A stretch of 64,000 bases of DNA from Coniella vitis (lineage: Eukaryota; Ascomycota; Sordariomycetes; Diaporthales; Schizoparmaceae): assembly GCA_011317545.1 (NCBI GenBank), contig WUJK01000004.1:2108001-2172000 (forward strand), given 5' to 3'. A model generated the notes under the pieces. The model saw nothing but the letters and a program-made list of their open reading frames with translations, was not told the origin of the DNA and ran no database searches. This document shows positions 1 to 13,000 of this stretch, piece by piece (within the stretch, counting starts at the first letter, position 1; the number at the start of each line of letters is the position of its first letter). Position numbers and translations under genes: made by a program.

Positions 1-84
1 TCGGATATCAGACTCTGGGACGAGGCACCATTCACGGACATGGTGGCAGGTTGGATCAAAGAAAACTGGCAGAGACACTGTTAA
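1..84 (+). CDS. 3' end of a truncated gene
   Basis: The first 81 bases read without a stop in frame 1 and end at a TAA at 82-84. The 27 residues are rich in Trp and acidic residues and end in NWQRHC. They could be the C-terminus of a protein whose gene starts left of the window. The piece is too short to name, and 27 open codons can occur by chance, so this is a tentative call. Confidence 0.3.
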   Translation, partial: SDIRLWDEAPFTDMVAGWIKENWQRHC

Positions 85-2307
85 CGTGCCCAAATACTCG
101 AGAGGACTCGAACAGCTTGTTACTCGTATAAATCAATCCACATGGAATTGGGCTTTGGCACTCGTGAGTCTCGGCTAGAAAATCTCTTGCAGAGAACGAT
201 ATTATTATAATGATAGGTAGCGCCTTAAATTTATGCTTATGGATATAGTCATGGTTATGTTCGCCCTAGAAGGCCGCGAGCAGACATAAATCAAGACAGG
301 CATTACGAAAGAAGAAGATGAAAAACGAAAAGGAAAAGGGAAGAAGGAAAAAGAGGGGGGGGAGGGTATGAGTGAGGATCATGCTCTTTGAAGATTTCGA
401 AATCAATATGGAAGATCATGTTTCGTCGAGATCACAATTCCTATACTGTGTTATTACTTGTATTATTCGCCAAGTACGTTACTATGTAACCTGTGCTCCC
501 ACCACATCAGTCCTTTCCTGTTTTGGATGAGACTCCGGCGATCATGATCGTTTATTACCCTCGTCAATAGAGCCAGGGCATAATACGGAGTCAACCTCTG
601 CTCCATGCAGGTGGGCATGCTGGTGCCGCAGTCCAAGAACAAAAGGCCGCGCGCCCTGATCAAGAGTAGCGAGGGACTTTGATGCTCCGAATTGGCCAAC
701 ACTTGGACTGAAGATATTAGATGAGACCACGGGGCCTGGTTGGAGAAGTTCTACTGAGCCATTGGGCGCATAAAAGCTCAGTTGCGCAGAATGCAAGCTT
801 GCGACGCCGCCGAGCATTTGACGTTCGGAACGGGGGCCGCCCGGAAAAGCGGGGCCGGTCCGCGATGCACCGGGCCTCAATATCCGTGCTGCAGGCCGAG
901 TTGTGTTCGAGAAGTCGTCCGCGGCATCCATCCCCAACTAGCTCGATGGTGTGCCCCTTGCGGCCGATATGGATATAATATTTATCAGAGGGGGGTGACA
1001 TGTCATCAGGCCTATGACTGATTTGCGGGGCCAGCTGCGGCGGGATCTCGTTGCGACCGTCTTTGCTGTAGACAAATTTGAGAGATAGCAGCGCGGGCTA
1101 GTGATCATTACGTAAAGCGCACCTGGCGAGTAAGATAATTTGAATAGGGGAAGAAGGATAAGGAGAAGAAAAAGAAGGAAAAGAAAAAGAAGGAAAAGAA
1201 CAAGGAGGAGGAGAACAAGAAGGAGAAGCACAAGAAGGAGAAGAAAAAGAAGGGGACTGCTTCAACGACTAGATATATAGTGGAAAGACTACAGCGCTTC
1301 ACAACGGTGCTCTTTGGAATCATTATATACCAAGGTATATATAGTATAATACTTTTACTTGTGGGCAGCAGAAGAGGAGCCGATTTTATATTAGCTTCGA
1401 CCAAGCCTGAGCTGCCTTCAACAACGAACAACAGCTAAGGTCGCCAGGCGAACCCTGTTGGTTGGCTATTGGAGCAACGTCTAGAGCCCAACTTTCAGAA
1501 CTAGCCGTCCGGCCACAACCACAAAAACTTCTCACTTGTTATTGTAGGTACATATGTGCTCTTGAATCTTTTTTAAGTATTGTCTGACACCAATCAAGAA
1601 GACATAAGGCGGGCTCTCATGGAAAATACTATTTTGGAAATGGGGTTTCCGGAGTTATACCACTTCTGCTTGCATCCTTTCTCACTTGAGCCTATTTCTA
1701 GGTAGCCAGTTGGCAGACAAAATTGGTTGACCATCTGGTGTAAGGTCGTCAATCATATACTATAGGTGAGCAGATCATCTACTAATATTCGGAGTTCAAG
1801 GATTTCATTCTATACGCCTTGAAACTATCAAGTGATTATCAGATGCTAGCATCCAGGAGAAGCACAAGCTGAGCAATGTGAGTGACAAGACTTCTCATGC
1901 ATGCTCAAGATAAATCTTACGTTGCTCGCATCAAATAGACGATTGATTATACACTTCGACAAGATCAAGTCCGCCGTTCAGAATTTGTCCAAGCACTCAA
2001 AACTTTTATCCCGAACCTTGGTCAAAGATATACTGAACCTAGCTTACTCCTACGCAGGTCCTAAGGGTACCCACGTATTCCATCTTTCCCAGTTTAATCA
2101 CAGCTCGCCGTCACGCTGGAAAGCTCGTCTTTGGAAAGATTTCAGTCATTTAAACTTAGTTAAGAGAGGGGATCAACTGCTTCATTATCATTCATTATTT
2201 GATGAGGCTCGAGCAATCGTCTTGGCCGCACCCATCTCACAATCTACGCGGTTATAAGCCCCATATACTTTGTCATCATGATCCATCTTTCGGTATACCA
2301 AGAGCCA
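85..2307. other. intergenic, low complexity, no supported gene
   Basis: No gene is supported here. There are two purine-rich tracts on the + strand, at about 308-367 and 1147-1255; the second is built from repeated GAAAAG/AAGGAG-like units. One copy of the dispersed 9-mer TACTATGTA lies at 480-488. The short open frames, including one of 118 codons at 1901-2257, have no recognisable domain. Confidence 0.6.
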
Positions 2308-3265
2308 TTACTGCCAGTTGTTGGCAAAGAACGTCAAAACAGTCTTGTATCCGCGGGTGTACTCCTCTTGGACCCTGTTGTCTTTTAAATCCGAGCGTGC
2401 GGCCATCCAACCGTGGATTTGATCCTTGAAGATCTCGACGTGCTTCGGTCCAGTGAGGGCCTTTTCAAACTTCTCAACATCCTCAGCGGGCTCGTCCTTG
2501 GAAGCAAGCATGGCGAGTGGAATCTTGATCCTGTTCTTTGCGTCAGCAAGTGATCCGACTAGAGAAGCAGCCCTTGTAGCAGAGATTTCCAGAGCACCTA
2601 CTTCTTGGCATCTTCTGGGTCAACCATTGCTGGGTGGCACTCGGCGCCAATCTTGAACGGGTTCTCGGGCTGGCTGACTGTCAAAGAAATAACCTTGGAT
2701 CCCCAGCAGAACTGTCGAGTTGCCGTATCATCAGCACAAACCTCTCCTACAATCATCACCTTACCGTCTTTTTATGTCTTTTTTTTCTTTCTTATTTTTT
2801 TAAGAAAAGGATAGCCAGACTTACACCAACCACACCCCACTCCTTAATGTTTGGATACTTGGCTTGTGCCTCCTTAAGGAAGCTGTGCACCTTGGGCACA
2901 AAGCTCGGCGGGCTGTTCTTGCCAAAGAACTCGCCCACCTTCTTCTGCTTGTCCTCATTGTCTGGCGGAAACAGCTCAATGGGCAAGGGCTTGCCGTCAA
3001 ACGCATCGGGCATAAACACGGCATATTTGCGGTGGTCGTCTGCGCTGGCCAAAATGTCGCAGCCCTGGATCGTCTGATCAAAAAAGCCAAAGATATCCAT
3101 GATGACGAGAATGCCCTTGGAGGCTTCCTTGGTGGGGCCCGTCACGTACGTCTTCTTGCCATCCAAGGTTTCGTAGGCGCCCTTGTATTGGTAGCCCGAC
3201 GCAACGATGGGAGGGATGTTGCAGCAGGCTTGCGAGTGCCCGCCGGTAGCTGGCATAGTCGACAT
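2308..3265 (-). CDS. dienelactone hydrolase family protein
   Basis: This is an alpha/beta hydrolase of the dienelactone hydrolase (carboxymethylenebutenolidase) family, probably cytosolic, acting on lactone or ester substrates. Exons are 3265-2825, 2711-2602 and 2530-2308, separated by introns of 113 and 71 nt. They sum to 774 nt, or 257 residues, a normal length for the family. Splicing rebuilds the nucleophile motif GFCWGS with Cys149. LASKDEP gives Asp196 and DQIHGW gives His223, completing the Cys-Asp-His triad. The start at MSTMPATGG is chosen because a TATA-like box lies about 150 bp upstream, and alignable family sequence begins soon after. The frame stays open 87 codons further upstream, so a longer N-terminus is possible but less likely. 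The physiological substrate cannot be told from sequence. Confidence 0.88.
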
Positions 3266-3411
3266 TTTGGATGTTGTGGTGTAGGGAGTGGTGAAGAAGC
3301 GGGGGAATTGGTGCAAAGTAGCAGTGTTGTTGTTGGTGTGTGAGTGTGCAAATGAGCTGCAGCAGGAGTGATGACGGGAAGGAACGATGATGGTGCTCTG
3401 GACACAAGCTG

Positions 3412-3419
3412 TATTTATA
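3412..3419 (-). promoter_or_regulatory. TATA-like box of the dienelactone hydrolase gene
   Basis: The minus strand reads TATAAATA here, about 147 bp upstream of the chosen ATG at 3265. A start of transcription some 30 bp downstream would leave a leader of about 120 nt. This supports the internal start codon over the longer open frame. Confidence 0.4.
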
Positions 3420-4496
3420 AGAGAGGAAGAGGTCGCGGCTGCCAGACGGTGGGGTCGGTGTAAAGAGCCCAGAGCGGCATTGGAGGCGGCCCGCAGCTGG
3501 CTTGAGGTGCCCAAATGAGAGGCCATGGTGACGTTACGAATACTGTGTACGGCGGGTGTGGTGTGTCCAGAGGATGTAATAGCGCAGGGCTAGGCAAAGC
3601 GGATTGTTATAGGCTTTGGGTCGTGAGTTGATGTCAATGTCTTTTTATCATTGCGCCGCGCCGAAAGTCTACTGATCACCTTATCGTATCAACAAGCGGC
3701 ATGCTCTTTGGGCGTTGTTTACTGGGCTTCCAGGCTGTCCATTACATTATTTGATAAGCTTGGGACGGGGACCTCGAAAACTAGGTACCTACCTGCTACC
3801 TAGACGGCTAGGTAGAAAGGCAAGCTGCTACGTAGTATGGTGGAAGTACAAGCTTTTGGTGTCTCAATTTCCCCACAAACAAGGCGACCCCGCCCTCCAC
3901 GCCATTGTACTATGTAAGTGACGTAGAGAGGGGCCCCAGACATTTTACTGTTGAAATTTATCTCCGCTATCAACCACCCCTGCCAAGATCACCACCACTG
4001 GCGCTGTCCAGACGCTCCCGGAGGGTCGGGTTTAAGTGCGTATCAAAGACTACATCTCCTCAATTTTCTTGCCCCTTTTGCTGGCGGAATCGGACGGTCG
4101 ACTCATAAGAGCGAATAGCGGTGTTACTCACGCGAAATGTCTTACGACGCCGTCTCAAACAGCGTGATGGTCCGACCAGCTCCGCTACGAAAGGATGAAC
4201 AACATTGACCGTGATAGCCAGCGAGGAATGCTCTCGGCCGTTCGGATGGAGAACTGAATAGACAGTATTGTGTAACTTGACCAACTGCATGAAAAACACA
4301 GCTTGACGTCCCACGCTATAATGATAATGCTATTGTTCTCTTGTGGGTTTTCCTAATTGATTTCTCCCTGGTCCTTTCTTGCAAGAATTTGTAATTGTCT
4401 CCGCTGTTTCGTATATATACTGCTGGAACAGTACTCACGCTTTTGTTGCTGAAGCGTTCAAGCCACGTCGTCTTGTATATAGTTGTTCGCCCCAAG
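3420..4496. other. intergenic, short palindromic motifs
   Basis: No gene is supported. The stretch holds several CTAGGTA/TACCTAG words around 3780-3815 and one TACTATGTA at 3908-3916. An 84-codon open frame on the minus strand at 4060-4314 has no recognisable features. Confidence 0.5.
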
Positions 4497-5147
4497 TCAA
4501 GACGAAGCCCCCCTGACCCAATGCGCTTCAGCAGAAACCAATGCATCCCTTTCCGCGTCGAACCGGAGCGCGAGCCTCGCATCCATAACCCTCATCCACT
4601 TAGCCTCCAGCTGCTCGCCAACATCCTGCGTGTGCTCCTGTGGAGGGGCATCCGGGTCTGCGAGCGTCGCCAAGTAAAAGTAACACATCTTCTTGGTATC
4701 GGTTCTCGAAGCCGTCAGTGGATCGGTATATGTAATCATTCCCACTGGTTCATTGCTCAGATCATCAATCTGGTTGTCATAGGGCTGCTCTGCGCCGTTG
4801 CCAGACGCGGCAACAGGAACCGAGGCTCCAGCTGGCAGATAACCACGGGGCCGTGTGGCTCGCGTGAGAACACGAACTGCTGAGAGTTTCACACGGTAGC
4901 CCGTCTCCTCAAACGTTTCGCGGATGGCCGCGTCACAGACGTCTTCGCCAATGTTCCTGCGGCCCTTGGGAAGCTGCCAGATGTCTTCCTGGTACTTTTT
5001 GTTAAGGATGACGAGGACTTCTTGAGTACGTGGGTGGAAGGTGACTGTCCCTGCACTAATGACGAAGTCCGCATTGCGATGGAACCTCATATCATCATTG
5101 ATGGCGTTGAGGTCAAGTTGCTGTCGTTCACGTTGATTGTGGCCCAT
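4497..5147 (-). CDS. Nudix hydrolase domain protein
   Basis: This is a single-exon gene for 216 residues. Nudix enzymes hydrolyse nucleoside diphosphates linked to another moiety, using a Mg2+-binding helix. The complete Nudix box GX5EX7REXXEEXG is visible at residues 62-83 (G62, E68, RE at 76-77, EE at 80-81, G83). It is preceded by the typical QLPKGR segment, and the N-terminal strand reads FVISAGTVTF. The N-terminal part of the domain resembles fungal diphosphoinositol/diadenosine polyphosphate hydrolase-like proteins, but the substrate cannot be assigned. The C-terminal 60 residues are less conserved, and I cannot exclude a small 3' intron altering the tail. Confidence 0.85.
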   Translation of the reverse strand: MGHNQRERQQLDLNAINDDMRFHRNADFVISAGTVTFHPRTQEVLVILNKKYQEDIWQLPKGRRNIGEDVCDAAIRETFEETGYRVKLSAVRVLTRATRPRGYLPAGASVPVAASGNGAEQPYDNQIDDLSNEPVGMITYTDPLTASRTDTKKMCYFYLATLADPDAPPQEHTQDVGEQLEAKWMRVMDARLALRFDAERDALVSAEAHWVRGASS

Positions 5148-6833
5148 GGTTGTTGTCCTCGTCGTCTTTGGGATAAGGAGAGTAGAATCTGTGCTGTCCT
5201 TTAGCAGCAGTGAGTAAAGGGGCAGTGATGGTTCTTTTTATATTGCTCTGAAACTCGGAGCTGCACCGACGTGCGACAAATGATGCTTCTTCGATGCGAG
5301 GAGCTGATTTTCTGTGAACTTCTGAGCACATGTTCTAGACTGGCATCAAAAGTTCCGCAAAGCCGTTGCTGCTCTCGGTATGCTGCTTGGATCCTGTCAT
5401 GGTTCTCGGGCCGATCGCTGGAACCTCCCCTGCAAGCTATGTCGCATAACCCCTTGAGGTCACTGAAGAGCTCGTGCGCGCCAAATGCTTAGTTGTTGTA
5501 CTCGATCAAACCGCTTTGCCGTCCGCAGGATTCACGGGGCGTGAGACCTGCTCGACACCGGTGAAGCAGACATTGGATGCGCAAAGGAAACCATAACAAG
5601 CTGCTGTCTGAGCACCCCACCAGTCCAGGGTCAGTGCCCTTGGCACAGCACAAATGTCAGACTCTGTAGCTCCTTGAGTCCAGTAAAATCAATGACACGC
5701 TGTGTGAAGAGGACCGCGTTTGCGTGCAACACCCGGTCTGTCCCTTGTTGAACCCCTTGTGCTGCTCTGATCTCGGCAGGTCCCTGATCTCGAGACGAGG
5801 CCATTAGGCTGTGCAATGGGGCGATGCCGCCTTTGATACGTGGCTTGATGGTGCACAACTCTCGAGCCGTAGTGGCAGCTTGTGGCGGTGTTGATGTGAC
5901 TAGTTAGCCAATCTCGAGTCCTCCGGCGCCAGGGCCACTCGGCTTCAATGACGGGAGCCGCGAGACGACCCGTGTCTGGAAGTAAGGGATGCGTTTCTGC
6001 AGGAGCAACAGTCCCGCATGAGAGCTCTCTTGCTTTTGTTTGGCGCAGTTACAGTCCCCACTCAAAACAAGTTGAATGCCGATCGGGCTGCCTGTAAGTG
6101 GGAATATGACTGCCCAAGAAAAGGAGTGCACGCAGTGACTTGATACTGTGAATCCTCATGAAAGGCCGGCAAGCGGAAAGGACAGTCAGAGCCAGATCAA
6201 AACACTGAGACTAAATATGGCCGCTATGCACCCCCGGGCGCAACGAGAACAGGTTGCCCGGTCCGGAAACATAGGGCTGCCAGGCTAGCAAGCCCGTGTC
6301 CCACAAGTCTGCGAGAGCCTAGACCAACAAGTCTCGGTCCGGGCCACAAAAGCGAAGAATTGCTCGGTGTTGTGCAACATTGCAACAGCGACGGAAGGAT
6401 GATTACCAGTTTCTGCATCGGCTTCCAGAGCGGCTGAGAGGTTCAGCGAGGTTTCAGCTATCCTGCATATGTTCCAAAAGGGCATACTCACAAAGGCACA
6501 CCGGTCCGCACGCTGTACTTGGTCTGCTCAAGCGGTAGAGCCGTGATGGTGATCACTGGCCTTTCGTGGTGTACTATGATGTGTACGACTGCAAAAGTCC
6601 ACGGTACCTGCCACCGGTGCCGCTGCTTGCTGGCCCTGGCGCTGGCGCTGGCGGGCTGCCGTGCCGGGATAGGCCAAGAGGTCCCACTTCTTTTCTACGA
6701 CTGAAATGAAACCCTGTACATAGGCAGATGGGACAGTAACAAATTGCCCCTCCATCAACCGCCCAGTTGGCCTGAGTCATCTCTACATCCCATCTCCTCT
6801 ACCCTCTGCACCTCCCACCCAGCAGACAAAAAG
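5148..6833. other. intergenic, nothing recognised
   Basis: This stretch separates the minus-strand Nudix gene from the plus-strand tyrosyl-tRNA synthetase gene, so it should contain both promoters. All open frames are short (about 60-75 codons) and overlap on both strands. I see no gene, repeat array or RNA gene. Confidence 0.5.
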
Positions 6834-8137
6834 ATGGCTGCCATGGCGGCAGACGAAAGGATCGCGCTGATCAAGGAGAATCTTGCCGAATGGCTCGACT
6901 TTGAGATCATCGAAAACATCATCAATGAGGGCAAGGACCCCAAGGTCTACTGGGGCACGTACGTTGATTTGCCGCCTGCTTGCTTTTTATCAGGGGACCA
7001 ATTCTCTTCGACTCCCTGTCTTTGAGCGCCCACAGCTGACCTCTGCCCTGGTATTATAGAGCCACGACTGGAAGGCCACACTGCGGGTACCTGGTCCCTG
7101 GCATCAAGCTCGCTCAATTGCTGCGCTCCGGCTGTGAGGTCACGATCCTCCTCGCCGATATACATGGATTCCTCGACAACCTGAAGGCTCCCATTGAGTT
7201 GGTCGAGCAACGCGCCGACTACTACAAGCGTATCATCACCGCCATGCTCAATGCCACCTGCGGTGAGGAGGACGTCAAGAAGCTCAAGTTCGTGTACGGC
7301 AGCTCCTACCAAAAGAGCCCCGATTACTGCATGGACCTCTACAAGTTGGCTGCTGTTGTCTCTGAGCATGACGCCAAGAAGGCTGGTGCCGAGGTTGTGA
7401 AGCAAACCGCTAATGCCCCGCTGTCTGGCCTTCTCTACCCTCTGCTTCAGGTTCTCGACGAGCAGTACCTAGGCGTTGACGTCCAATTCGGAGGTGTCGA
7501 CCAGCGCAAGCTCTTCACTGCCGCTAAGGAGTGGCTCCCCAAGCTTGGCTACCGCCAGCGCGCACACATTATGAACCCTATGGTGCCCGGTCTGCAGGGA
7601 GGAAAGATGTCGGCCAGCGACCCCAACTCCAAGATTGACCTGCTCGACGACGTAGACGTGGTTGTCAAGAAGATCAAGAAGGCTGAGTGTGTGCCCAGGA
7701 ACCCCGAGGGCAACGGTGTGCTGGCTTTTGTCGAATTTGTGTTGTTGCCTGCAGCGCGCCTTCAGGGCCAGAAGGGCTTCGTTGTCGACCGCACAAGAGA
7801 TGAGCTGCCAGAGTTGGTTTACACAGATGTGGACTCAATGCACGAGGACTACCGCAACGACATTCTCACCCCTCAGATCCTGAAGCCCGCTGTCTCCAAC
7901 GCACTCAACGAGCTGCTTGCACCGATACGAGAGGAATTCAGCAAGGACGCAGAATGGAAGGCACTGCTGGAGAGAGCCTACCCGCCAGAAGTCAAGGTTG
8001 TCAAGGAGAAGAAGAAGAAGGACAGAGGCACCATGTTTCCTGGCTCACAGAAGGGCGACAAGGCACCAGCTGATGGTGCCGTCACGGCACAAACAGAAGA
8101 TCTTGCTGTCCGCACTGTGAAGGAGGCTTCATCCTGA
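6834..8137 (+). CDS. TYS1: tyrosyl-tRNA synthetase, cytoplasmic
   Basis: This is the cytosolic class I tyrosine-tRNA ligase, which charges tRNA-Tyr for translation. Exon 1 is 6834-6958 and exon 2 is 7060-8137. The 101-nt intron (GTACGT...ATTATAG) is phase 2, and the total is 400 residues, close to yeast Tys1. The joined exons rebuild YWGTATTGRPHCGY, which contains the HIGH-like signature (PHCGY). The second class I signature is KMSAS at residues 224-228. The catalytic core has no long insertion or mitochondrial presequence, and the eukaryotic-type Lys-rich C-terminal tail (KEKKKKDRG) is present. The MAAM start is the first ATG in frame. It stands alone on the plus strand, as expected for a housekeeping gene. 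Confidence 0.96.
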
Positions 8138-10073
8138 GAAGTCGGAGGGAATCGATACTGTCCATACCTGCTTACTTAGATAAAGAAGTAGAGAAAAGAT
8201 ACCCAAAGATTTCCGGTAAAGAAAATATGAGACACAACGTTCCCAAGCAACGAATTGCATTGCACTTCTCATGTTGGACAAGATGTGCACTCTTGCATGC
8301 TTTGAGAATCATCGTTTCTGTATGCGTGCACACAGTGCTCTTAAACTTTTGTACGATGTTGCCAGCTCGATTAGCTTGGCAGTTGCATTGACAAATCAAC
8401 CAAACAAACAAAGAAGGCCATTGAGAGAGAGGTTCTCAGGGCTTTGTAGTGGATGTGTTTGAGGCTGCCCGTGGTCAGGGAAGGGAGCGCATAGCACTCG
8501 TTGACGGGCCCAGAGCATTCCGTCCCCAGGCGCTAAAGGACGGCCCCTTGCAGCGAGTGTAGGACTTGCTGCCGAGCGGCTACCTAGGCAGGCAGACAGG
8601 CAGGTTATCTACCATGATAGATACCAATTGTGCACTCAACACGTATTGGATTGCAAGAGATGCCCCGAGCCAAGTAAAGGCTCGGGATTCTGTGTTGCAT
8701 CGACAAGTGTCTCCAATGACCTGGCAGACTGGAATGATTGTGATGCTCACCGAGGCCTCAATTTATGTACGGCCCGTAGTCCGTAGAGTACCATAGTATT
8801 CCACGAATGTACCTCGGAAATGCCATTACATGGGATGCTGACCTACCCGTCAGCTGCGGGAAACAAGCCAGGTACTTACAAGCAGTATCGATTAGGAGCC
8901 TTGGGCAAGGTTCTTACTAAGTGGCCTATGTACCTAGGTAGTACTGTACTGCGCACAATGAACGTTCAGCGTGCCAGGCCCAGGGTTCAATACTCCGCAC
9001 TACGTACTCCGAGCCTGCCTTCCTTGGAGTGCAGTCGAGTTCACGACTTTTATTAGCACATCCAAATCTGCTTGTCTTCTACCGTTTCTTCGTCTTCCTT
9101 CCTGCCACGCCCTTTGATTCCTCTCCATTTCCAATCCCTCCCCGACTTCGTCGCCGCCGCTCACAATCCCCACCCGAAAAAGGCCACTGTATAGCTCTGC
9201 GCTCGACTAATTTCCCGCTCGCCATCCTGCCGTAGCTGCAGAGGCGCTCCAACCCTTGACTCAAGCCTGAGCCAACAGTCAACGCCCAATGGTCCGGCTG
9301 GCTTGCACGAGCAAGCTCGGCCCTTGAACAGCCTCATCACTGTCGTCGCCCTCGGCATCGGAACCTTGCATGGCTCGGTCTTGTCCTGCCGCCGTTCCCT
9401 CTTGATACTGCTTCTTCTTTTTGTTTCCTTGGTTTGAACTAATGCCACTTCTCTTGTTCTTCTGCTGGTTCTCTGTCCACGACAGTGGCTGCTGATCCGC
9501 CAGCCGTGGTGCTCCATCCCTCATCTCAGGGAGTCGTTGTGTTAAATTTGGCACTAGCAAATACAGTCAGTTAGTACATGATACCTGTCAGGCTGCAAGT
9601 ACCTGGGCCCTGCCCTGCCGTCAGCACAAGGGTACCACTGCGATAACACCCACTCAAGCATCCTGGGTCATCCCAACGAGGTCGTCTCCAGCAACCAGCT
9701 TGGTCCTAGTTTCCGCCATACAAACTCGTCGTGAGCGACGCGATTATCCCGGTTTAACAGCCCAACTTCCCCACATACTCTCTCTCTTCTTGGTCGAAAA
9801 AGGGGTTCTTGCTACCCTTTTTCTCCAGATAGTCTGGGCTCCGTGTACGACGCGGTCGATATTGAGAATCAGCCGCAGACGACCTTTCCATCGTCTGCGC
9901 TGGTCCTCACAGTGGTGAGCCGCCCCCAACCTTCCCGTCACACAGGCGCATTCCACATCCGCAAGCCCCAGTCCACTACCGCGTCAGCGAGCTTCCAATT
10001 TAATTTTTCCGAATCCTGTGGCACTGTCGGGAGCCTCGTACCTAACGTGCCCATGCTCGGTCCGTACGCTTAG
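8138..10073. other. intergenic and probable leader of the coiled-coil gene
   Basis: No gene is supported. A perfect TACCTAGGTA palindrome lies at 8931-8940. The pyrimidine-rich stretch from about 9060 to 10070 probably holds the promoter and leader of the next gene. The missing first coding exon may lie here, but I found no ATG that splices convincingly into it. Confidence 0.45.
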
Positions 10074-13000
10074 GGTCTCGCAACGACGTCTTCCCCAACG
10101 TTGTCACCACCCTTTCCTCCTCGTGCTCTCGCACAGGACGGTCCACGACCCAAGCGGTCCGCAAGTCAAATACCAAGCTCCCCAGCTCTCTCGACTACCT
10201 CGACTGCCGACGGCGAGGGCTTCTCTCCCTCCATCCCGCATCTCACGGCGCCGCCGCTGCCGAAGCGAGCCCTGGAGCTTCTAAGGACTCCGCCACGCGA
10301 CGACACTCCCGAAGACGGTCAATACGTCACCGCAAGCTGGGGTAGCCCGTACCCTAAATCGGAGGAGGACAACTTACGGCGCCAAGGCCCCGACAGCGAG
10401 GAATCTGACGATTCTTCGATTCACCGTCTGGAACTCGATACGCCCTTCTTGCGCCCCGCTCCCTACCTCGCAGTCACTTCAGCAGAACAGCAGCCGGCTT
10501 CATTGGCTACCATCCTTGTGAATCGGGCTAGAAGACCAGAGTTTGCGCGTGGACTTACAGAAGACTGGATCCGCCAGCACACGGCTGCTGACGAGCACGT
10601 CGAACCGCGCAATTGGCTTAGTGACGGCTCTGATAGTGAGCACTCTTCACTGAGCGGCTCACCACCAGGAGACGGCGCTGCGTGGCTTGAAGATAAGGAC
10701 ATCAAGACGCCTAGAGCGAACCCCGGAGGTAATACGCCTCCGCAGCCGCTGAGCCAACATCCGAGGGCGCGATCGAGCACCGAGACGCTCAAACAGAGCA
10801 CCGTGGATTTGTTACAACAGACACAGCAGCCGCAGCGGCAGGAAGCGGAGATGGCGACTTCTGCCGCAGAGGGGCCCGAGCCCAGAAACACCGATGAAGC
10901 CATGGTCACCACAAGCACGGCCGACGGGCGCCCAAAAACGCCCACCAGCAGAAGTGCTAGCAAGTCGCGTGTAGCTGGCCATTTAAGACGGCAATCTCGA
11001 GATCCTGTGACACCGCCCCGAACCGAGCTCAAGAAAGAAAATGCGCCTACGCCTCGAAATAAGAAACGAGTGCCATGGCGTGGCAAGAATATCATGGTCC
11101 TCCTACCAAGGGATGAGGGCAGAGGTCGCCACGGTAATCGGCCGACTCCATTGAAAGAACATGAAGTACGCAACATGTTCAGAGAATGGGAGGAATTGGG
11201 ATATGATATTCGCGGATTCGATCTCAATGAGCCCACGGCGTACTCGGCACTTCCTATCGAGCACTACTCGAGAAGCAGAGATGAATGGCCTGACGTCGAA
11301 GAGATGAAGAGGGAGTGGACAGAGCGTAGATTTCCGGTTACTCTGCCAGACATTGAGGATAGGTGTTTGTCCTACCTTTTTTCTTATGGTGTTTCATGAC
11401 AAACGTGATGCTGCCAGTGATCATTGCATACTGACAAACTTCGCAGCATGGAAGACTTATGTCGACGAATTGAACGAGGCCAAGCTTCGAGCGTTGGGTG
11501 TCTCGTTTGCCGCCGATGAGCCGCCGCTTCCGCCGCCCGCATCCATCTCTCCAAATCCACAAACACTCAGTCGACGAGCCACAATTACGCAGTATCCTCC
11601 GTTGCCGTTCAGCCCACCCATCCCGCCGTCGTCTGTATCTAGCCAAGGACTTGCTCAGTTTCCCTTCCCTGGGCAACCTACTTCTGGCAGCATGACGGCT
11701 GTTGCGTCACCAACTCCATTCGGCAATAACTTTAATCCACAGCATCCAGTCGCAATGTCTCCAAACCAGCCACCATTCGGATTCCTGCCTCCGCAATCTC
11801 AACCTTCACCGAGAGATATTCTGCTGGCTCAGCAAGGCATGCACCGAGCCTCGCCTTCGCTGTCGGTCTCGCCTTTTGCACAAAGTGGCTTTCCATCTCC
11901 CCTCCCTCACCAGCGTCACCAATCGCTTCAATTCCCTCAACTGCCGCACCAGCAATTCATTGTGCCCGCAAGATCAACTCCCCATCTTCAGGAACTGCGT
12001 GAAGAAGAGGAGGAAGAACAACACAGCAACAAACCTACAGAGATTCCCGAGCCTACTGCATCGCGCATTCGCCACAATACAAGTGATAGTCTCCAAAGAG
12101 AGATTAATGAGGCTGAATATCACTTGGAAGAGCAATTTCGATCTCAACTTGAACACGATCAAGACTACAGCCCCTATAACAAAGAGGACGTGTATCGTGG
12201 TGCCCAGCCAGGATTGGAATTGCCTTTGGCGCCACAGTTCAAGAATACAGTTAATGATGACCTGGTGCTCCACCATCCACGACCTCATAGTAGAGGCCAC
12301 TCTCTGTCTCAAAAGTACTTTGATGAGGATGATATCAAGATTCCTACAGAAGCTGGCGGTTTCGGTAACTTGAGCACGATCCAAGACGACAAAGCTGGCG
12401 AGGAGCTTGAGACTAACCCGAGCAACCTTGGAACACCGGTCCATGTAAACTTTCCTGAATCAACCACCCATGACAGGACTTTCAGCAACCCTTGGCGAGA
12501 CGTCCAGTCGATATCACGTCGGCCTAGCCACGACAGCAAGCCATCCAACTCTACCAAATTCAATGGGGCTGCGCCCGAATTCAAGTTCAACCCGACAAGC
12601 TCATTCCAGCCAGGACAATTCAGTTTTGGAAACAATACATTCCAGCCTGCTGCCTTCGAGAACGCCTTTTCATCTTCACATCCCGAGTCGGCTCACTCAA
12701 AGCAGGTCAGCCCCCCAGCGGCGTCAAAGATCAACGTCAACGCCCCCGTCTTTTCTCCCGGCTCAAGTGACTTTAATTTCACTGCAGCTGGTGCCCCGAC
12801 CTTCAATCCAGATGCGCCATCGTTTACGCCTTTGCAGTCTTTCAATGGTTCAGTGTCTGTCGCATCGCCATTGCTTTCTGGCAGTGACAGCGGCACCATG
12901 CCAATGTCAATTTTTGGTCATATTGATCTCAACATACCGTCAGAAATTGTTAGGCCCATAAAAGCATCGAAAGCTATTCCGATTAGACGGCCGTCGAGTC

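Noticed and set aside
1901..2257. 118-codon open frame on the plus strand
   Set aside because: No domain, no splice context and no neighbour support; it lies in otherwise low-complexity intergenic DNA.
10463..11236. 257-codon open frame on the minus strand
   Set aside because: Antisense to the coiled-coil gene, with no recognisable domain.
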